Source: Hypsibius dujardini (Eukaryota; Tardigrada; Eutardigrada; Parachela; Hypsibiidae). From it: 21,725 nt of DNA. The position numbers and the translations under genes are program-made. The notes below the pieces were generated by a model, which made no database searches, was not told the DNA's origin, and was given only the letters and a program-made list of their open reading frames with translations. The DNA is taken from positions 1 through 21,725 of the forward strand of contig LRSR01013532.1 in assembly GCA_001579985.1 (NCBI GenBank), given 5' to 3'. Positions 18,528 through 21,725 of this stretch are shown here, one piece after another (the first letter of the stretch is position 1; the number at the start of each line of letters is the position of its first letter).

Positions 18528-20603
18528 ATGCAGAACTCGAATGGTAGTGCCTTAACACCCACGGAGGGGACCGGAAATGGACCTTCCCTCTCAACACCTG
18601 CGACGCAGTTCTACCAACTTCAAGTGGAAAGTAAGATTTCAAGTCGTCACAGGGGTAGAAAAATCTCTTAGCGAGAAGAACAGAAGTGCCAGTCACCGTT
18701 AAATATGACGATTTATGTGTGTTAGCCAACTTCGGTCAGCTTTCTTATGCGTTTCTATGGGAACATGGCCGAACTTGGTTGATACAGCGCAGATATTTTT
18801 CTTTACAGTAATATCGGCCAATTTAACCAGCAAGGGCTCGGGCATCTTCGGAGGACTGAATCCCTATGTGGAGTTGGTGGTGGACGGCCAGACGCCGAAG
18901 AAGACAGAGGCGGTAAAGAAGACTAGCACACCGAAATGGGATGACAGCTTTACAGTGTAAGGTTACATCTATCTGTCTGTGCGCGTTCTGCCTGCCTGAT
19001 TGATTCAGTGGTTTTCATGGTGGTTGTGACTCAGGGCTCTCGATCTAGTTAGTGCTGTGTCGTGAGTGGGTGGAACGACCTTTACACTGACCTATATGAC
19101 GCCAGTTGGTGTGGCCAACTGCGTTGTATCCGAACGGCCAACTGATTAGATTGCTCGCCTGGTTGATTGACTGATTGTTCATGTTTGTCGTCTGTATCGT
19201 GGTCCATCTTTTCCTCTGCCTCCCTGTCTATTTGTTTGGTTTTCCCAGCTGTCTGTATGCCTGTCTGCCTGTCTGCCTGTCTGTCTGTCTGTTTGTCTGT
19301 CTCTATGTCTGTCTGCGTGTTGTTTGTGTGTGCCTGTACTGCCTGTATACAGGTTCTTCTGATTACAGACTGGTCACACCGTATTCCATCTTGGAGCTCC
19401 GCGTACTCGACAAGAGGACCCTGAAAACCGACAGCCTCCTCGGGTCGAAAAAGCTCAGCCTCTACAAAGTCCTCAAAGAGCATGATGGAGTCGGTAAGTG
19501 GTCCGTGCCAGCCGCGCGTCACCTTGATTACCGCAGTATTTACCTAACATGGCGGGTTAATTGACCGTTTCTTTGCCCCTCTCTCTACCGTTATGACGCA
19601 ACAGTGGATGGGACGGAGGCGGTGCTACAGCTGAAAGCACGAGGTAGTTCTTCCAGTGCAGCCGGCGAGCTCACCGTCAGACTCTCCGGCCTGCGGGTGG
19701 CCATGAGTGAGATCCCGCCGCCGCTGACGTCACGGCGACCGATCGATCCGACACGCAGCTCGAGCGAACCGGTAGGGAATGGGAAAAAGACACCGGAACT
19801 GAATTAAATTTTTTGTGTAGCCGACTTTTGTTTAAGTGAACGGAAAATGGTAATTACGTACAACGACTAATAAGTTGTCTGCTTTTTAGGCGATTAACGG
19901 CAACGGCATCGCTCCTGCGGCGGCTGCTGCTTCCTATGGGGATGTTCCGTCCGTAGCCAGTGCTACATCCCTATCGTCGGACTTTGGCGGGTCCGGATCG
20001 GATGTCCGTACGTCTTCCACAGACACAGCGCCCTGGACCTCCCTGCATTCCGGCAGTCCCATTCCGAATCCGATTGCGACTACCACCAGCTCGACAGCGG
20101 CACTTGTGGCTGGCTCCAGTCGCAGCAACGGAGTGCTGCCTGTGGCTGGGACTTCTTCGCACAATTCACCGGCGCATAAAAATAATTCCCCTGTTGCTGC
20201 TGCTAGCTCCAATCGCAATTCCGTGGCAAAGAATACGAGTCCGCTGCCGCCGCCGAATCAAGCGCTGCTGCAGGAGCCACTTCCGCAAGGGTATTTACGC
20301 GAGGTGTCTGCCTGTCTATCTGTTTGTTTGTGAACATGTCTGTCTATCTGTCTTGTCTGTCTGTCTGTCTGTCTGTCTATCTGTCTATCTGTCTATCTGT
20401 CTATCTGTCTGCCTGGTTGGAATGATATGGTTAACGCTTATTCTTGGTTACAGATGGGAGGAAAGACTAGATGAAGTTGGGTAAGTACTGAAAATGTGTT
20501 TTGTAAGTTTAGGCTCAGAATACAGGCAGGCAGATCAATAGTCGACCAGGTAGACAAACAGACAGGCTGACCGGCAGTCAATTAGCCAGACAGGCAGGTG
20601 GAA

Positions 20604-20652
<49 letters not shown>

Positions 20653-21368
20653 AACAGGGAGACAGATAAACAAAAAGACAGACAGACAGGCAGACAGACA
20701 AAAAGACAGGCAGACGGTGGCGTAGCCAAGTGAATTACCAGGCATAACGAATTGTCTAATTTTATTCTGCAATTTAAGGCGCCCGTACTACGTGGACCAC
20801 AACAGCAGAAGTACAACATGGGAGCGGCCTCAACCGCTGCCTCAGGGGTAGGTCTGGTTTGTCACATTGCTCCTCGATGGCGAGGATCCATGTAGATCCT
20901 AGCTGTTAACACGAAACGTTTTCTATGTCTGCAGATGGGAATCGCGCCGAGACGCAAGAGGCCGGATTTATTACGTGAGTGCGACAAACGAGATCACGCT
21001 ACTTGCCGTAATACGATCCAATTTGGTGTGTACGTAACGATGGTTTTATCTGTCGCTTGGCTCGGTGCAGGTGGATCATAACACCCGTACCACAACGTGG
21101 CAACGGCCGACGGCCAACGCGCTTCGCAACTTCCAGCAGTGGCAGACTAATCGGACGCAAGTAATGCAGGAGCTGGATCGTGGTTCGCGTTTTCTGTATC
21201 AACAGGTACGAGTGCGGGTACCTTTGACACAACAGACACTGCGTGAACTTGGAAATGACTCGATGACGTAGTGTGGTACTTTTTAGCAGGGTGGGGCTCA
21301 AGCGACACAGGAAGACGAAAAACTCGGAGCGCTTCCGGATGGCTGGGGTGAGTTGACTGTTATTATAC

Positions 21369-21402
<34 letters not shown>

Positions 21403-21686
21403 GTCTATCTCTCTCTCTGTGTCTGTGTCTGTCTTTTTGTCTGTTTGTCTGCATGACCGTCTTTTTATCTCTGTTTTATTGTCGGTCTACCTGACGGCTG
21501 ACTCCCTATGCCTTCGTTGTCAGTTTGTCTGTATACCTGCCTGGGTGTCTGACTGTCTCTCCCTGTTTTGTTGACTTCTTTGTTTACCACTCCTTCAGAA
21601 AGACGAATGGAACAAGGCTCTGGCCGTCCTTACTACGTGAACCACCGCACCCGGACAACTCAATGGGAAGATCCCCGTACACAAGG
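18528..21686 (+). CDS. WWP1: WWP1/ITCH/Su(dx)-type HECT E3 ubiquitin ligase, 5' part
   Basis: NEDD4-family ligases use C2 and WW domains to reach membranes and PPxY substrates, and a C-terminal HECT domain to transfer ubiquitin. Eleven plus-strand exons join in frame: 18528-18630, 18809-18956, 19369-19493, 19605-19771, 19890-20290, 20454-20480, 20779-20847, 20935-20974, 21071-21205, 21290-21347 and 21599-21686. They encode 453 residues before the window ends. A C2 domain starts near residue 30 ([34 protein letters not shown]). A Ser/Ala-rich linker follows, mostly exon 5. Then come three WW domains: WEERL...PYYVDHN...TTWERP, WESRR...[16 protein letters not shown], and WERRM...PYYVNH...TTQWEDP. 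The NFQQWQ spacer after WW2 matches WWP1 and ITCH. An in-frame TAG at 18501 supports the start. WW4 and HECT should lie to the right. ITCH, WWP2 or the unduplicated invertebrate ancestor are equally good names. Confidence 0.93.
19250..19320. repeat. TCTG array in WWP1-type intron 2
   Basis: TCTG/CCTG array on the sense strand, about 50 bp before the acceptor at 19368. Its flanks contain a decoy TATACAG at 19346-19352. Use of that site would bring in an early stop. Confidence 0.9.
20305..20415. repeat. TCTG/TATC array in WWP1-type intron 5
   Basis: TCTG array with TATC units that occupies most of the 163-bp intron between exon 5 and the 27-nt exon 6. Confidence 0.92.
20523..20716. repeat. CAGA array in WWP1-type intron 6
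   Basis: CAGA array with CAAA and CAGG variants, opposite in orientation to the TCTG array of the preceding intron. The 27-nt exon 6 therefore sits between inverted copies of the repeat. Confidence 0.92.
21369..21465. repeat. TCTG array in WWP1-type intron 10
   Basis: TCTG units then TATC and TCTC variants, decaying into degenerate TCTG-rich sequence up to about 21560. The intron separates the TGG codon of WW3 from the rest of that domain. Confidence 0.9.
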
Positions 21687-21725
21687 GTACGTGCGAGCAT
21701 CACCACTTTGTATGTAATGGGCATA

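Noticed and set aside
19346-19368. TATACAG at 19352 as the acceptor of WWP1-type exon 3
   Set aside because: It would add a stop after two codons. The acceptor at 19368 keeps the C2 domain in frame.

Overview
This is a gene-dense stretch of an animal nuclear genome. Four spliced genes can be assembled exon by exon with GT-AG introns and consistent phases. They are a GATE-16/GABARAPL2-type ATG8 protein (minus strand), a ZCCHC14/ZCCHC2-like zinc-knuckle protein (plus), the ribosome-biogenesis nuclease NOB1 (minus), and the 5' part of a C2-WW-HECT ubiquitin ligase of the WWP1/ITCH/Su(dx) group (plus, running off the right edge). The ZCCHC14-like and WWP1-type genes point to Metazoa. A GATE-16-type ATG8, a type I do not recall from flies or C. 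elegans, favours a non-ecdysozoan invertebrate such as a spiralian or flatworm, but the species cannot be fixed from sequence alone.

Layout. Bases 1-3173 hold no recognisable gene, only microsatellites and unassigned sequence that may include the ATG8 3' UTR. ATG8 occupies 3174-4510 in six small exons, one of 19 nt. It points away from a 3.7-kb intergenic region (4511-8186) rich in short tandem duplications with transcription-factor-like palindromes: two GTCACGTGAC plus TGAGTCA units, a GATA-like cluster, a 41-bp triplicate carrying ACGCGT, a TGACGTCA site and a 55-bp duplication. The ZCCHC14-like gene runs 8213-11901 and converges on NOB1 (13552-17655). NOB1 and the WWP1-type gene (from 18528) are head to head across about 870 bp that contain a 75-bp duplication.

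Two tetranucleotide families fill the introns and spacers: CAGA/TCTG arrays in many of the longer introns of all four genes, and AATC/GATT arrays mainly in NOB1 introns and spacers. They create many spurious reading frames of the SVCL or RQTD type. The four genes do not form one pathway. Their neighbourhood looks like ordinary eukaryotic housekeeping synteny: autophagy, RNA regulation, small-subunit rRNA maturation and ubiquitination.

The points most worth a second look are the ATG8 protein ending exactly at its lipidation glycine, the duplicated CLEAR-like/AP-1-like unit upstream of that gene, a diverged dispersed repeat present in two NOB1 introns, and an enlarged zinc knuckle in the ZCCHC14-like protein.
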